A stretch of 64,000 nucleotides of DNA from Roseateles_B sp051857535 (GTDB taxonomy: Bacteria > Pseudomonadota > Gammaproteobacteria > Burkholderiales > Burkholderiaceae_C): contig NZ_JBPZGY010000006.1 in assembly GCF_051857535.1 (NCBI RefSeq), positions 1-64,000 of the forward strand. Direction: 5' to 3'. Below are positions 50,615 through 58,956 of the stretch, in pieces. Under the pieces are notes generated by a model. It was not told the origin of the DNA. It was given only the letters and a program-made list of their open reading frames with translations, and did no database searches. A program made the position numbers and the translations under genes. Numbering within the stretch: position 1 is the stretch's first letter; the number at the start of each line of letters is the position of its first letter.

Positions 50615-51391
50615 ATGAGCTTTCTGGCCATAGACATCGGCAACACTCGCCTCAAGTGGGCGCTTTATGCATCGCCCCAGCCGGGCGCGGTGGTGCTGGC
50701 CCACGGTGCCGTGTTCCTCGAGAACATCGAGCGCCTCGCGGAAGACGAATGGCGGCGCCTGCCCACGCCTCACAGCATGCTGGGCTGCAATGTGGCCGGC
50801 GATGCCGTGCGTCACCGGGTCGAGGAGCAGATCGAGCAGATGGAAGCCTGGGACGTGGAGCCCCGCTGGGTGCATTCCACCCACCAGGCCGGCGGCATCA
50901 TCAATGGCTACGACCATCCCGGGCGGTTGGGGGCGGACCGCTTCGTGGCCCTGGTCGGCGCACGCTCCCATGTGATGCAACGCGGCGCACCGCGTGCGGT
51001 GCTGGTGGTGATGGTGGGCACGGCGGTGACGGTGGATGCGGTCGACGCCGAGGGGCACTTCCTCGGCGGTCTGATCCTGCCCGGCCACGGCATCATGCTG
51101 CGCGCCCTGGAAAGCGGAACGGCCGGCCTGCGCGTGCCGACCGGCGAGGTGCGCGCCTTCCCCACCAACACCTCGGATGCGCTGACCAGCGGCGGCACCT
51201 ATGCCATCACCGGCGCCATCGAGCGCATGCACCGCCATCTGGGCCACCGCGCCGGTCACGAGCCGCTGACGCTGATGACGGGCGGCGCGGGATGGAAGGT
51301 CGCACCGGCGCTGGAGGTTCGCCACGAACTGGTCGAGAGCCTGCTCTTCGACGGCATCCTGGCCCTGCAGGCGCATCGCCTGGCGCTCTGA
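50615..51391 (+). CDS. coaX: Type III pantothenate kinase
   Basis: 258 aa. It phosphorylates pantothenate, the first step of coenzyme A synthesis; the type III enzyme is K+-dependent and insensitive to CoA feedback. The ASKHA-fold motifs are present: FLAIDIGNTRLKWAL (phosphate loop), GRLGADRFVALVGAR, VMVGTAVTVDAVD and GLILPGHGIMLRALESGTAGL. The ATG at 50615 fits the family N-terminus, though no strong ribosome-binding site is seen. In many relatives a birA gene precedes coaX; here it does not. Confidence 0.95.
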   Translation: MSFLAIDIGNTRLKWALYASPQPGAVVLAHGAVFLENIERLAEDEWRRLPTPHSMLGCNVAGDAVRHRVEEQIEQMEAWDVEPRWVHSTHQAGGIINGYDHPGRLGADRFVALVGARSHVMQRGAPRAVLVVMVGTAVTVDAVDAEGHFLGGLILPGHGIMLRALESGTAGLRVPTGEVRAFPTNTSDALTSGGTYAITGAIERMHRHLGHRAGHEPLTLMTGGAGWKVAPALEVRHELVESLLFDGILALQAHRLAL

Positions 51392-51416
51392 GCGCCAGGA
51401 CGGCGGCGCCTGGCGC
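51379..51416. repeat. Overlapping hairpins at the coaX stop codon
   Basis: CCTGGCGCT (51379-51387) pairs perfectly with AGCGCCAGG (51391-51399). The second arm can instead pair with CCTGGCGC at 51409-51416. The coaX stop codon lies in the first loop. There is no T-run, so it is not a standard terminator; it may act on RNA stability between the convergent coaX and ABC permease genes. Confidence 0.5.
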
Positions 51417-51425
51417 GCCTGCGGA

Positions 51426-53045
51426 TCAGGTCCGGGCCCGCTGCAGCATGAGCAGGCCCAGGGCGGCCAAGCCCAGGCCGGCGCTGGTCGCTGCCGTCAT
51501 GAGCTGGGCCTGGCCATTGAAGGCCATCAGGTCCAGCCAGGGGATGTCGCGTGCCTGCGTGGCGACGTAGAGCCAGAACAGGAACAGGGCGAGGAAGGTG
51601 CGGCTGCCGCGGGTCCAGTGGCCCAGGGCGGCACTGAGGCCGCTCAGCATCAGCAGACCGCCCAGCAGTCCCAGGGCCAGGGTGGGCGTGATCAGGGCCC
51701 AGCGCAGCAGGGCCGGGGCGCAGAACAGCAGGCCCAGCAGCAAGGCGCTGGCAAAGGGCCGCAGCCGGCGCCGCCCGGGGCCGCCGGGCGCGCTGGCGCT
51801 CAAGGACAGGATGCCGGCCTGGTGATCCTGGGCTCCCATCCCGCAGATCATCAGGCCCCAGACCGCCGTGGTGGCAAGTACCATCGAGCCCAGGTCCGTG
51901 ACGGGCACGCTCATGCCCAGCAGCAGCAGCACAGGCAGGGCCAGCACGGTCAGCGGTTGACCCACCAGGGCCAGGCAGGCGTCGGCCAGCACCTGTCCAG
52001 GCCAGCCCGGGACGCGGGCGCACAGGGGCAGGAGCCGACCGGCGCCGCGGGCCAGCGGCTGCAGGCTGGTGTCGATGAGCTTGCGCCAGCGCGACCCCGC
52101 CTTCACCGATGCGGCCTTGACGTGATCGGGGTCGTAGCGATGGAACAGCCAGAAGGCCGGCAGCAGCGGCAGCAGGGCCAGCAGCGCGGACAGCAGGCGC
52201 AAAGACACCAGGGGCCAGGACCACAGGCCCTCGGGCAGGTGGCCGACGCCCAGGCTGGGATCGAAGTCGGTGCCGCCGATGTTGAGGTGCGTGGTCCCCA
52301 GCATCTGTTCCAGCTGGGTGACGATGGCCGACAGGCCGGTGAAGTCCAGTGCCAGCAACGGCTGCAGGCGATGGGGGCCGTCGCCCAGGGTGAAGGGCAG
52401 GGTGAGGAACTGCCCGACCCAGCAGGCAAAGAAGAGCAGGTCGCCGCGGCGCCGCATCAGCGGGGCCCAGGCGTCGCAGAGCAGGGCCATGCTGGCGCAC
52501 AGCAGCAGAGAGGGGCCCATGCCCAGCAGCCAGATCGCCAGATAGGGGCCAGCCTGCACGGGACCTTCGCCGCGCAGCAGCTGCAGCACCACCAGCGTGA
52601 GCAGGGCCAGGGCCGCGAGGCTCATCAGGAAGGCCATCGACCCCAGCCAGCGGCCCAGCAGCAGCCAACCGCTGTGCAAGGGCGAGGAGGCCAGCAGCGG
52701 TGCCACGCCGCAGTGCAGCTCCTGCTGGCTGCGGCCTCGTGCCAGGAAGAAGCCCATCAGGCCGAAGAGCAGGTTGGCCAGCAACCCGCCGCCCACGGCC
52801 AGCGTGCTGCTGTCGTAGGCCATGCGTTGCTCGCGGACCGCCATCAGGGTCATGGTGCCGCTGTTGTCCGGGATCATCATCCAGGTCCCGACGATGACCA
52901 GGCCCAGGATCACCAGGCAGGAGGTACGCCGGGCGCGCAGGCGCCACTCGTGGCGGGCAAGGGCCAGGAGAAGAGCAGGCAGCGGGGCGAACGGCGTGCC
53001 CCGCGCTGCGCTGCCTTCGTGCTGAAGCAGGCCGGGCGCGCTCAT
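51426..53045 (-). CDS. ABC-2 type transporter permease
   Basis: 539 aa with about twelve hydrophobic segments, Ala/Leu/Gly-rich. It starts at 53045 in an ATGA overlap with the ATPase gene upstream, which fixes the start. It is the membrane partner of that ATPase. The cargo is not predictable; export of a lipid, peptide or antibiotic-like compound is usual for ABC-2 systems. The N-terminal 40 residues are hydrophilic. Confidence 0.82.
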   Translation of the reverse strand: MSAPGLLQHEGSAARGTPFAPLPALLLALARHEWRLRARRTSCLVILGLVIVGTWMMIPDNSGTMTLMAVREQRMAYDSSTLAVGGGLLANLLFGLMGFFLARGRSQQELHCGVAPLLASSPLHSGWLLLGRWLGSMAFLMSLAALALLTLVVLQLLRGEGPVQAGPYLAIWLLGMGPSLLLCASMALLCDAWAPLMRRRGDLLFFACWVGQFLTLPFTLGDGPHRLQPLLALDFTGLSAIVTQLEQMLGTTHLNIGGTDFDPSLGVGHLPEGLWSWPLVSLRLLSALLALLPLLPAFWLFHRYDPDHVKAASVKAGSRWRKLIDTSLQPLARGAGRLLPLCARVPGWPGQVLADACLALVGQPLTVLALPVLLLLGMSVPVTDLGSMVLATTAVWGLMICGMGAQDHQAGILSLSASAPGGPGRRRLRPFASALLLGLLFCAPALLRWALITPTLALGLLGGLLMLSGLSAALGHWTRGSRTFLALFLFWLYVATQARDIPWLDLMAFNGQAQLMTAATSAGLGLAALGLLMLQRART

Positions 53046-53917
53046 GCTGCCATCCCCAGGCCCTGGGCGTCCGCATAACGCTGAGCCATCAGGGCCTCTT
53101 CCAGACTTGGCAGGGCAGCCTGCGCCTCGGCGCAGGGGCGCTCGGCATGGGCCATGCGGACCTGGATCAGACCGCCCTGGCGCTGGGCCTGCAGCACATG
53201 GACCTGCTGGCGCAGGGACTCGTAATGACCGGGCTCCAGCAGGGCTGTCCAGACCTGACCCTCTGCCCGCGCCATCAAGGCCTCGGGGCTGCTGAAGGCC
53301 AGCAGGCGGCCTCGCCGCAGGATGGCCAGGTGGGTGGCCATGTTCTCGATGTCCGAGACGATGTGGGTGGAGACGATCACCAGGCGCGAGAAGCCCAGCT
53401 CGGACAGCAGCTGGCGAAAGCGCAGCCGCTCCTCGGGATCCAGGCCGGCCGTGGGTTCGTCGACGACCAGCACGTCCGGGTCGTTGAGCAGGGCCTGTGC
53501 GATGCCGAGTCGCTGGCGCATGCCGCCGGAAAAGCCTGCGGCCAGTCGGTCGGCCTGTTCATGCAGGTTGACCAGCTCCAGCAGCTGCTGGATGCGGCGG
53601 CCGTCGCGCACGCCCTTGAGCGCGGCGAAATACTGCAGGAACTCGCGCGCCGTCAGCTGCGGATAGACGCCGAAGTCTTGGGGCAAGTAGCCCAGCCGGC
53701 GGCGCATCAGCTCGGGGTGGGCGACGATGTCCTGCCCGTCCAGCAGGATGCGGCCCTGGCTGGGCTTGCTGAGTGTGGCCAGCATCTGCATCAGCGTGGT
53801 CTTGCCGGCGCCGTTGTGGCCGACCAGGCCGACCAGGCCGGCGCCCAGTTCCAGGTTGAGGCCGTCGATGGCCCGGTGGTCTCCGAATGTCTTGACCAGG
53901 TCTTGAATGCTCAGCAT
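53042..53917 (-). CDS. ABC transporter ATP-binding protein
   Basis: 291 aa. Walker A is GHNGAGKTT (residues about 33-41), the Q-loop is in YLPQDFGVYPQLTAREFL, the ABC signature reads FSGGMRQR, Walker B is VLVVDEPTAGLD and the H-loop is in STHIVSD. The C-terminal 70 residues are an unconserved extension. It powers the permease encoded by the next gene, with which it overlaps by 4 bp. The DrrA/CcmA-like subfamily handles drug or lipid export. Confidence 0.93.
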   Translation of the reverse strand: MLSIQDLVKTFGDHRAIDGLNLELGAGLVGLVGHNGAGKTTLMQMLATLSKPSQGRILLDGQDIVAHPELMRRRLGYLPQDFGVYPQLTAREFLQYFAALKGVRDGRRIQQLLELVNLHEQADRLAAGFSGGMRQRLGIAQALLNDPDVLVVDEPTAGLDPEERLRFRQLLSELGFSRLVIVSTHIVSDIENMATHLAILRRGRLLAFSSPEALMARAEGQVWTALLEPGHYESLRQQVHVLQAQRQGGLIQVRMAHAERPCAEAQAALPSLEEALMAQRYADAQGLGMAA

Positions 53918-54045
53918 GGCGCCTCCTCAGTGATCTGGGGCGCAGCGTAGCGAGGCGAGCACGGCCTGGCGCGGGGATTCGGACAGAGTGGCGCAGCGCA
54001 AGGACAGGCTGCAAGGCGCCGGCAAAGGTCGCCCTGAGGGCGGGC

Positions 54046-54837
54046 TCAGTCGGGGCGCTTGAGCTGTCGCAGCTCTTCGCGCACGGCTGCCAGTTCCTCG
54101 TGCACTGAACGCAACTGGGTGTGCAGGTCGCGCAGGATGTCCTTCTCGACCTCGCGCTCGGTGGTCTCCACCCACATGGCAGCGATGGCGGCCGTCACCA
54201 GCGAGAGCACTGCATAGCCCAGCAGCACCACGAAGACCGAGAAGATCTTGGCGGCGGCGGTGGTGGGGACGATGTCGCCGTAGCCCACGGTGGCGGCCGT
54301 GGTGAAGGCCAGCCACATGCCGTCCCCTGGGGTGCGAACGCGCGGCTCCAGCACCCAGAAGCCCACGCCGCAGAACAGCAGCACCATGAGGGCCAGCAGC
54401 AGCAGGTAGCCCAGGCCTCCGCGGGTGACCCAGCTCTTGATGGCCCAGACCATGCGCAGCAGCGTCAGCAGGGAGACAAAGAGCCGTCCCGCCAGCGCCA
54501 TGGCCGACTCCGCACTGGGCGGGAGCAAGGCCGAGGCCAGCAGGCCCGCCATCAGCACGAGGTCCAGCATATTGCTGCGCCAGTACTGCTGGGGGTGCGA
54601 GCACAGGCGTCCGATGCGCCACAGGGAGAGGCCCACCGTTGCTGCCGCCACCAGGTAGATGGCAATGGCCAGGGGCGTGGGTAGGCTCTCGATCAGCTCG
54701 ATGTAGAAGGCCGGGATGGTGCACAGCAAGACGACCAGCACCGGCCATCGCCAGCGCTGCTCGGCATGCGTGGCGGCTGCGTTGAGCTGGCTGGGGCGGG
54801 CCAAGCCCCAACTGCGGGTGCTGATGCGATGCGGCAT
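54046..54837 (-). CDS. Potassium channel-like protein
   Basis: 263 aa. Five to six hydrophobic segments; between the last two lies the selectivity filter TAATVGYGD, the standard K+ channel signature. The four N-terminal segments resemble a voltage-sensor-like domain, and segment 4 has only a few positive residues (RLFVSLLTLLRMVW). A C-terminal coiled coil (LHTQLRSVHEELAAVREEL) may tetramerise the channel. It passes K+ through the inner membrane. The gene is separate from the hslVU genes upstream. Confidence 0.9.
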   Translation of the reverse strand: MPHRISTRSWGLARPSQLNAAATHAEQRWRWPVLVVLLCTIPAFYIELIESLPTPLAIAIYLVAAATVGLSLWRIGRLCSHPQQYWRSNMLDLVLMAGLLASALLPPSAESAMALAGRLFVSLLTLLRMVWAIKSWVTRGGLGYLLLLALMVLLFCGVGFWVLEPRVRTPGDGMWLAFTTAATVGYGDIVPTTAAAKIFSVFVVLLGYAVLSLVTAAIAAMWVETTEREVEKDILRDLHTQLRSVHEELAAVREELRQLKRPD

Positions 54838-54917
54838 AGGCCTAGAGCCTAATGGCAGGCGGGGCGGCGCGGCTTGACGGCCGTCAAGGCCTCCGAGCCG
54901 CCTTCAGGGGACGCCGT

Positions 54918-56267
54918 TCACAGGATGAAGCGCGAGAGGTCCTCGTTGGATGCCAGGGCCGCGAGGCGTTCATCAACGGCCGCAGCATCGATGCGCACGG
55001 TCTGCCCACCCATGTTCGGCGCATCGAAGCTGATGGGGTCCAGCAGGCGTTCCATCACTGTGGCCAGGCGGCGGGCGCCGATGTTCTCGGTGCGCTCGTT
55101 GACCTCGCAAGCGATCTGCGCCAGCCGGCGGATGCCATCGGGCAGCAGCTCCAGGGTGACGCCCTCGGTGGCCAGCAGGGCCTGATACTGCTTGACCAGG
55201 CTGGCATGGGTGCTGGAGAGGATGGCCTCGAAGTCATCGACGCTCAGCGAGCCCAGCTCCACGCGGATGGGAAAGCGGCCCTGCAGCTCGGGGATGAGGT
55301 CGCTGGGCTTGGCCAGATGGAAGGCGCCCGAGGCGATGAAGAGCATGTGGTCGGTCTTGACCATGCCGTACTTGGTGGAGACCGTGCTGCCCTCGACCAG
55401 GGGCAGCAGGTCACGCTGCACGCCCTGGCGCGAGACCTCGGCGCCGCTGCCTTCGGAGCGGCTGGCCACCTTGTCGATCTCGTCGATGAAGACGATGCCG
55501 TTCTCCTGGGCGTTGAGCAGGGCTGCGGCGCGGATCTCCTCTTCGTTGACCAGCTTGGCCGCTTCCTCGTCGAGCAGCAGCTTCATGGCCTCGCCAATCT
55601 TGAGCTTGCGGCTGCGCTTCCTGACCGCGCCCATCTGCGAGAACAGGCCCTTGAGCTGCTCGGTCATCTCCTCCATGCCCTGAGGGCCGAGGATTTCCAT
55701 GGTGGGCTTGGGATCGGTCAGCTCCAGCTCGACTTCCTTGTCGTCCAGTTGGCCCTCGCGCAGGCGCTTGCGCAAGACCTGGCGAGCGGTGTTGTCTGGG
55801 GCGGGCGACGCGGGTGCGGCGGTAAAGCCGAATTCACTGCTGCTACCGGAGCGGGGTGGCGGCACGAGTGCGTCGAGGATGCGCTCCTCGGCGGCGTCCT
55901 CGGCACGCGTGCGCAGTCGGCGCATCTGCAGCTCGCGCTCCTGCTTGACGGCGATCTCGACCAGATCGCGCACGATGCTGTCAACGTCCTTGCCCACATA
56001 GCCCACCTCGGTGAACTTGGTGGCCTCGACCTTGATGAAGGGCGCATCGGTGAGCCGGGCCAGCCGGCGGGCGATCTCGGTCTTGCCGACGCCGGTGGGT
56101 CCGATCATCAGGATGTTCTTGGGCGTGATCTCGCCACGCAGCTTCTCGTCGACCTGCTGGCGGCGCCAGCGGTTGCGCATGGCGATGGCGACGGCACGCT
56201 TGGCCTCCTGCTGGCCCACGATGTGGCGGTCGAGTTCGGAAACGATTTCTTGCGGGGTCATGGACAT
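54918..56267 (-). CDS. hslU: ATP-dependent protease ATPase subunit HslU
   Basis: 449 aa, the expected length. Walker A is GPTGVGKTE (about 57-65) and Walker B is GIVFIDEIDK. The GYVG pore loop appears as TEVGYVGKD. The C-terminal tail DLSRFIL, which inserts into HslV, differs by one residue from the common DLSRYIL. HslU unfolds substrates for the HslV peptidase. It follows hslV on the same strand with a 36-bp gap, a standard hslVU operon. Confidence 0.97.
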   Translation of the reverse strand: MSMTPQEIVSELDRHIVGQQEAKRAVAIAMRNRWRRQQVDEKLRGEITPKNILMIGPTGVGKTEIARRLARLTDAPFIKVEATKFTEVGYVGKDVDSIVRDLVEIAVKQERELQMRRLRTRAEDAAEERILDALVPPPRSGSSSEFGFTAAPASPAPDNTARQVLRKRLREGQLDDKEVELELTDPKPTMEILGPQGMEEMTEQLKGLFSQMGAVRKRSRKLKIGEAMKLLLDEEAAKLVNEEEIRAAALLNAQENGIVFIDEIDKVASRSEGSGAEVSRQGVQRDLLPLVEGSTVSTKYGMVKTDHMLFIASGAFHLAKPSDLIPELQGRFPIRVELGSLSVDDFEAILSSTHASLVKQYQALLATEGVTLELLPDGIRRLAQIACEVNERTENIGARRLATVMERLLDPISFDAPNMGGQTVRIDAAAVDERLAALASNEDLSRFIL

Positions 56268-56303
56268 GGGGCGTCCTTCTTCGATGCGGTGGCCAGCGTG
56301 CCC

Positions 56304-56876
56304 TCAGCCACGGGAGACGCTGTCCAGCGTCTCGAGGGTGTGGGTCTGGTTGGTGTAGATGCAGAGGTCGCCGGCGATCTCGAGCGAGCGCTTGACGATG
56401 TCGGTTGCGCCCAGCTCGCTGTGCTGAAGCAGGGCGCGGGCGGCGGCCTGGGCGTAGGCCCCGCCGGAGCCTATGGCCACGATGCCCATCTCGGGCTCCA
56501 GCACATCGCCGTTGCCGGTGATGATCAGCGAGGTTTCGGCGTCTGCCACGGCCAGCATGGCTTCCAGGCGGCGCAGCACGCGGTCCGTGCGCCAGTCGCG
56601 CGTCAGCTCGACGGCGGCCCGTACGAGGTGGCCCTGGTGCTTCTCCAGCTTGGACTCAAAGCGTTCGAAGAGGGTGAAGGCGTCGGCCGTGGCGCCGGCA
56701 AAGCCGGCCAGCACGCGTTCCTTGTAGAGCTTGCGCACCTTGCGGGCGCTGGCCTTCACGACGATGTGGCCCAGCGTCACCTGGCCGTCGCCGCCGATGG
56801 CGACCTGGCCATTGCGGCGCACGCTGACGATGGTGGTGCCATGAAACACCGGGTCTTGGGAGGCGGATGCAGTCAT
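56304..56876 (-). CDS. hslV: ATP-dependent protease peptidase subunit HslV
   Basis: 190 aa from ATG 56876. The catalytic Thr is in HGTTIVSVRRNGQVAIGGDG, so the first 13 residues (MTASASQDPVFHG) are a propeptide removed by autoprocessing between G13 and T14. The KASARKVRKLY segment (K33-equivalent region) and the C-terminal GDLCIYTNQTHTLE are typical. It forms the dodecameric proteolytic core with HslU. A propeptide of a few residues ending in HG is usual in betaproteobacteria; this one looks a little long. The ribosome-binding site is weak. Confidence 0.96.
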   Translation of the reverse strand: MTASASQDPVFHGTTIVSVRRNGQVAIGGDGQVTLGHIVVKASARKVRKLYKERVLAGFAGATADAFTLFERFESKLEKHQGHLVRAAVELTRDWRTDRVLRRLEAMLAVADAETSLIITGNGDVLEPEMGIVAIGSGGAYAQAAARALLQHSELGATDIVKRSLEIAGDLCIYTNQTHTLETLDSVSRG

Positions 56877-57020
56877 AGCCGTTCCAGCTGAGGGCGGGAA
56901 GAGCATTTTCAAGCCAGCCGGCGCAGGAGGCAGTGTCGCGTTGCTGCGAGCCCTCATCGGACCATTTCAGGACCTTGGACGCAAATCGACGGAACCACAA
57001 CGCGTTGCCCAAGGCATCCC

Positions 57021-57054
57021 GCCAGACAAAGAGCACCCGGCGCAGCCGGTGCTC
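57021..57054 (-). terminator. Rho-independent terminator after the STAS-like gene
   Basis: On the minus strand GAGCACCGGC and GCCGGGTGCTC (57045-57054 and 57031-57041) form a stem with one bulged base, followed by TTTGTCT. It lies about 90 bp beyond the STAS-like stop codon and ends that transcript before hslV. Confidence 0.7.
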
Positions 57055-57064
57055 GCCCCGCGCG

Positions 57065-57134
57065 AACACCGCCGATCCGGCTTTGCCGGGCGGTCGGTGT
57101 TGCCCCCTGGGGGGCCGGCGAAGCCGGTAGGGGG
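57065..57134. repeat. Pair of GC-rich hairpins, REP-like element
   Basis: An imperfect hairpin (57065-57101, arms AACACCG.../...CGGTGTT around CCGGC-TTT-GCCGG) is followed by a second one (57103-57134, CCCCCT/AGGGGG enclosing CCGGC-GAA-GCCGG). Elements of this CCCCCTGGGGGG...TAGGGGG shape recur in intergenic regions of Burkholderiales genomes as I recall them. There is no ORF here. Confidence 0.5.
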
Positions 57135-57140
57135 GATGTC

Positions 57141-58904
57141 TTAAACAGTTCTGACCTTGACCCGCGCGTGCTCGTTGATGCCCATGGCGCCGAAGAACAG
57201 GGCCACCAGGCGGTGGGTGTCCTTGAAGACCACATTGCGGTTCTCGCTGCGCCGGCTGAGCACCCAGTTCAGCAGGTCGCCCGCGGCCATGAAGTCCAGA
57301 CGGATCAGGGCGGGGCAGGACACCTCGATCAGCGAGGCGGCGCCCAGCTCGCTGCTCATGAGCTTGAGCGTCTCGCTGATGTCGCCATGCAGCTGGCCGC
57401 TGAGCTCCAGCTGCACCGCCTGACCCAGCTTGGTCTGCTCGCCCAGGCTGGTCTCGAGGAATGTGCTCTGGGCCTCCAGGGCCTGCTGCTGCGTGGTGGG
57501 GGTCGGGCCTTGCGTGGAGAGACTGTTGCCGCTGACACGGACCAGGCACTTGGCCTTTTCCCAGGACGGCGGCGAGACCTCGTAAGTGACGCAGTAGTCG
57601 ATGGCCGCCTCGTCGAATTGGTCCGGGCGGTTGACCAGGCGCAGCGCTTCCATGCGCAACATCCACAGCGCCGGGTCGACGTCGCGGACACCCACCGGCG
57701 CCATGTCCTTGAGCACTTGCAGGAACTGGTCGCCGGCCAGCCAGCGGATGTCCAGCACTTGCCTAGACCAATCCTTGAATACGGCTTGCAGCTTGGCGCA
57801 GCCTTCGGTGTCCAGCTGCTGCAGATCCTTCCAGTCCAACACCCAGGGCATGGGCGAGGACTCGCAACGCGAGCGCATCTGCTGCACGGCGTCGGCGTCG
57901 AGATAGGCCGGCGCGGACCAGCAGACCGCACCTGGGCTGCCCTTGGGCGGACGCACCTTGCGTTGCTGCTCCGCCACCAGCTTGGGCATGGAGAACCACT
58001 GCGGCGCGGAGAGTCCGAACTGCTGGGCGTACTCCACCGCCAGGGCTTCGAACTTGCCCTGCTGGCCGGTGGCCCGGTAGAAGTCGAACAGCACCAGCCA
58101 GGTCTCGGCATGCAGATTGCGGCTGCCGCCGGGCTGGGTCAGTTCGGTGAGAGCGCGCTCGCAGCTGTCGTTGTCGGCATTGGCGAAGGCGATCACCGCC
58201 TCGTCAAGCTCCGCGTCGTGCACGAGCTCGTTGACCTCGATGGCGGCGCTCTCCGTCATGCGGAAGCTCAGGCCCGGGGTCATGGGCATCAGTGCCGGCA
58301 GCTCGCTGGGCGGGCCTTCGACGGGGGGAGGGAGCTTGGTGTCCACCACGGCGGCCGCAGGAACAGGCACGTTGCTGGGCCGTTCGCGGCTCGGAGCCGG
58401 CGAGGACGGCGCTTGCGGCTGAGCAGCGGCTCCACGGGGGATCTCGGTGTTCGGGACCGCAGGCATGGTCGGCGCGAAGGCCGCCGCCCGCGTGCTGGTC
58501 TCGAAGAAGCCCGAGGAGGGGGGCGATGGTGCCCGGGCAAAGCTCTCGCCCACCATCTGCTGCTCGATTTCGTCGATCTTGGCCTTGACCTGGAGGTCCA
58601 CCCGCTGGCCCATGTCGCTGTTCATGCGCTCCACTTCGTCCATGCGGGACGAGGAAGCGCCCAGGGCGGCCAACTGCTCGGGCGACAGGCCCTCTCGGCG
58701 GATGCGCCGCAGCATGTCGAGCTCGCGCTTGCGAACGAAGTCGTTGCGACGCTTGCGCTCGACCATGGCCCGAAGTTCGGCCTTGGCGGCGTCGGCCTGC
58801 GGGTCATCCTGGCGCGAATTGATCTCGGCCCAGTCGGTGGTCGGGTTGGCGACGAAGCGCGCGACCTTGCGGAAGAAGCTCTCGCTGTCCTTGGGGTCGG
58901 TCAT
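57141..58904 (-). CDS. STAS-like domain protein of unknown function
   Basis: 587 aa, no signal peptide or membrane segment. The N-terminus starts DSESFFRKVARFVANPTTDW; a helical part and a long Pro/Ala/Ser-rich disordered linker (about 125-210) follow. The C-terminal half includes LELSGQLHGDISETLKLM, then SCPALIRLDFMAAGDLLNWVL, which look like a STAS (anti-sigma antagonist-like) fold ending in VVFKDTHRLVALFFGAMGI. Proteins of this layout appear near hslVU and dksA in other Burkholderiales, as I recall. The function is unknown; the fold suggests a protein-interaction module. Confidence 0.75.
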   Translation of the reverse strand: MTDPKDSESFFRKVARFVANPTTDWAEINSRQDDPQADAAKAELRAMVERKRRNDFVRKRELDMLRRIRREGLSPEQLAALGASSSRMDEVERMNSDMGQRVDLQVKAKIDEIEQQMVGESFARAPSPPSSGFFETSTRAAAFAPTMPAVPNTEIPRGAAAQPQAPSSPAPSRERPSNVPVPAAAVVDTKLPPPVEGPPSELPALMPMTPGLSFRMTESAAIEVNELVHDAELDEAVIAFANADNDSCERALTELTQPGGSRNLHAETWLVLFDFYRATGQQGKFEALAVEYAQQFGLSAPQWFSMPKLVAEQQRKVRPPKGSPGAVCWSAPAYLDADAVQQMRSRCESSPMPWVLDWKDLQQLDTEGCAKLQAVFKDWSRQVLDIRWLAGDQFLQVLKDMAPVGVRDVDPALWMLRMEALRLVNRPDQFDEAAIDYCVTYEVSPPSWEKAKCLVRVSGNSLSTQGPTPTTQQQALEAQSTFLETSLGEQTKLGQAVQLELSGQLHGDISETLKLMSSELGAASLIEVSCPALIRLDFMAAGDLLNWVLSRRSENRNVVFKDTHRLVALFFGAMGINEHARVKVRTV

Positions 58905-58956
58905 GCGTTTCCTGCTGGGCTGGGACGGGGGGCCGGCAAAGGCGGATCGTGGCGAC

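Noticed and set aside
51426..53917. Antibiotic-resistance exporter call for the ABC pair
   Set aside because: The ATPase resembles the drug/lipid subfamily, but the cargo cannot be inferred from sequence alone and no biosynthetic or resistance gene is adjacent.
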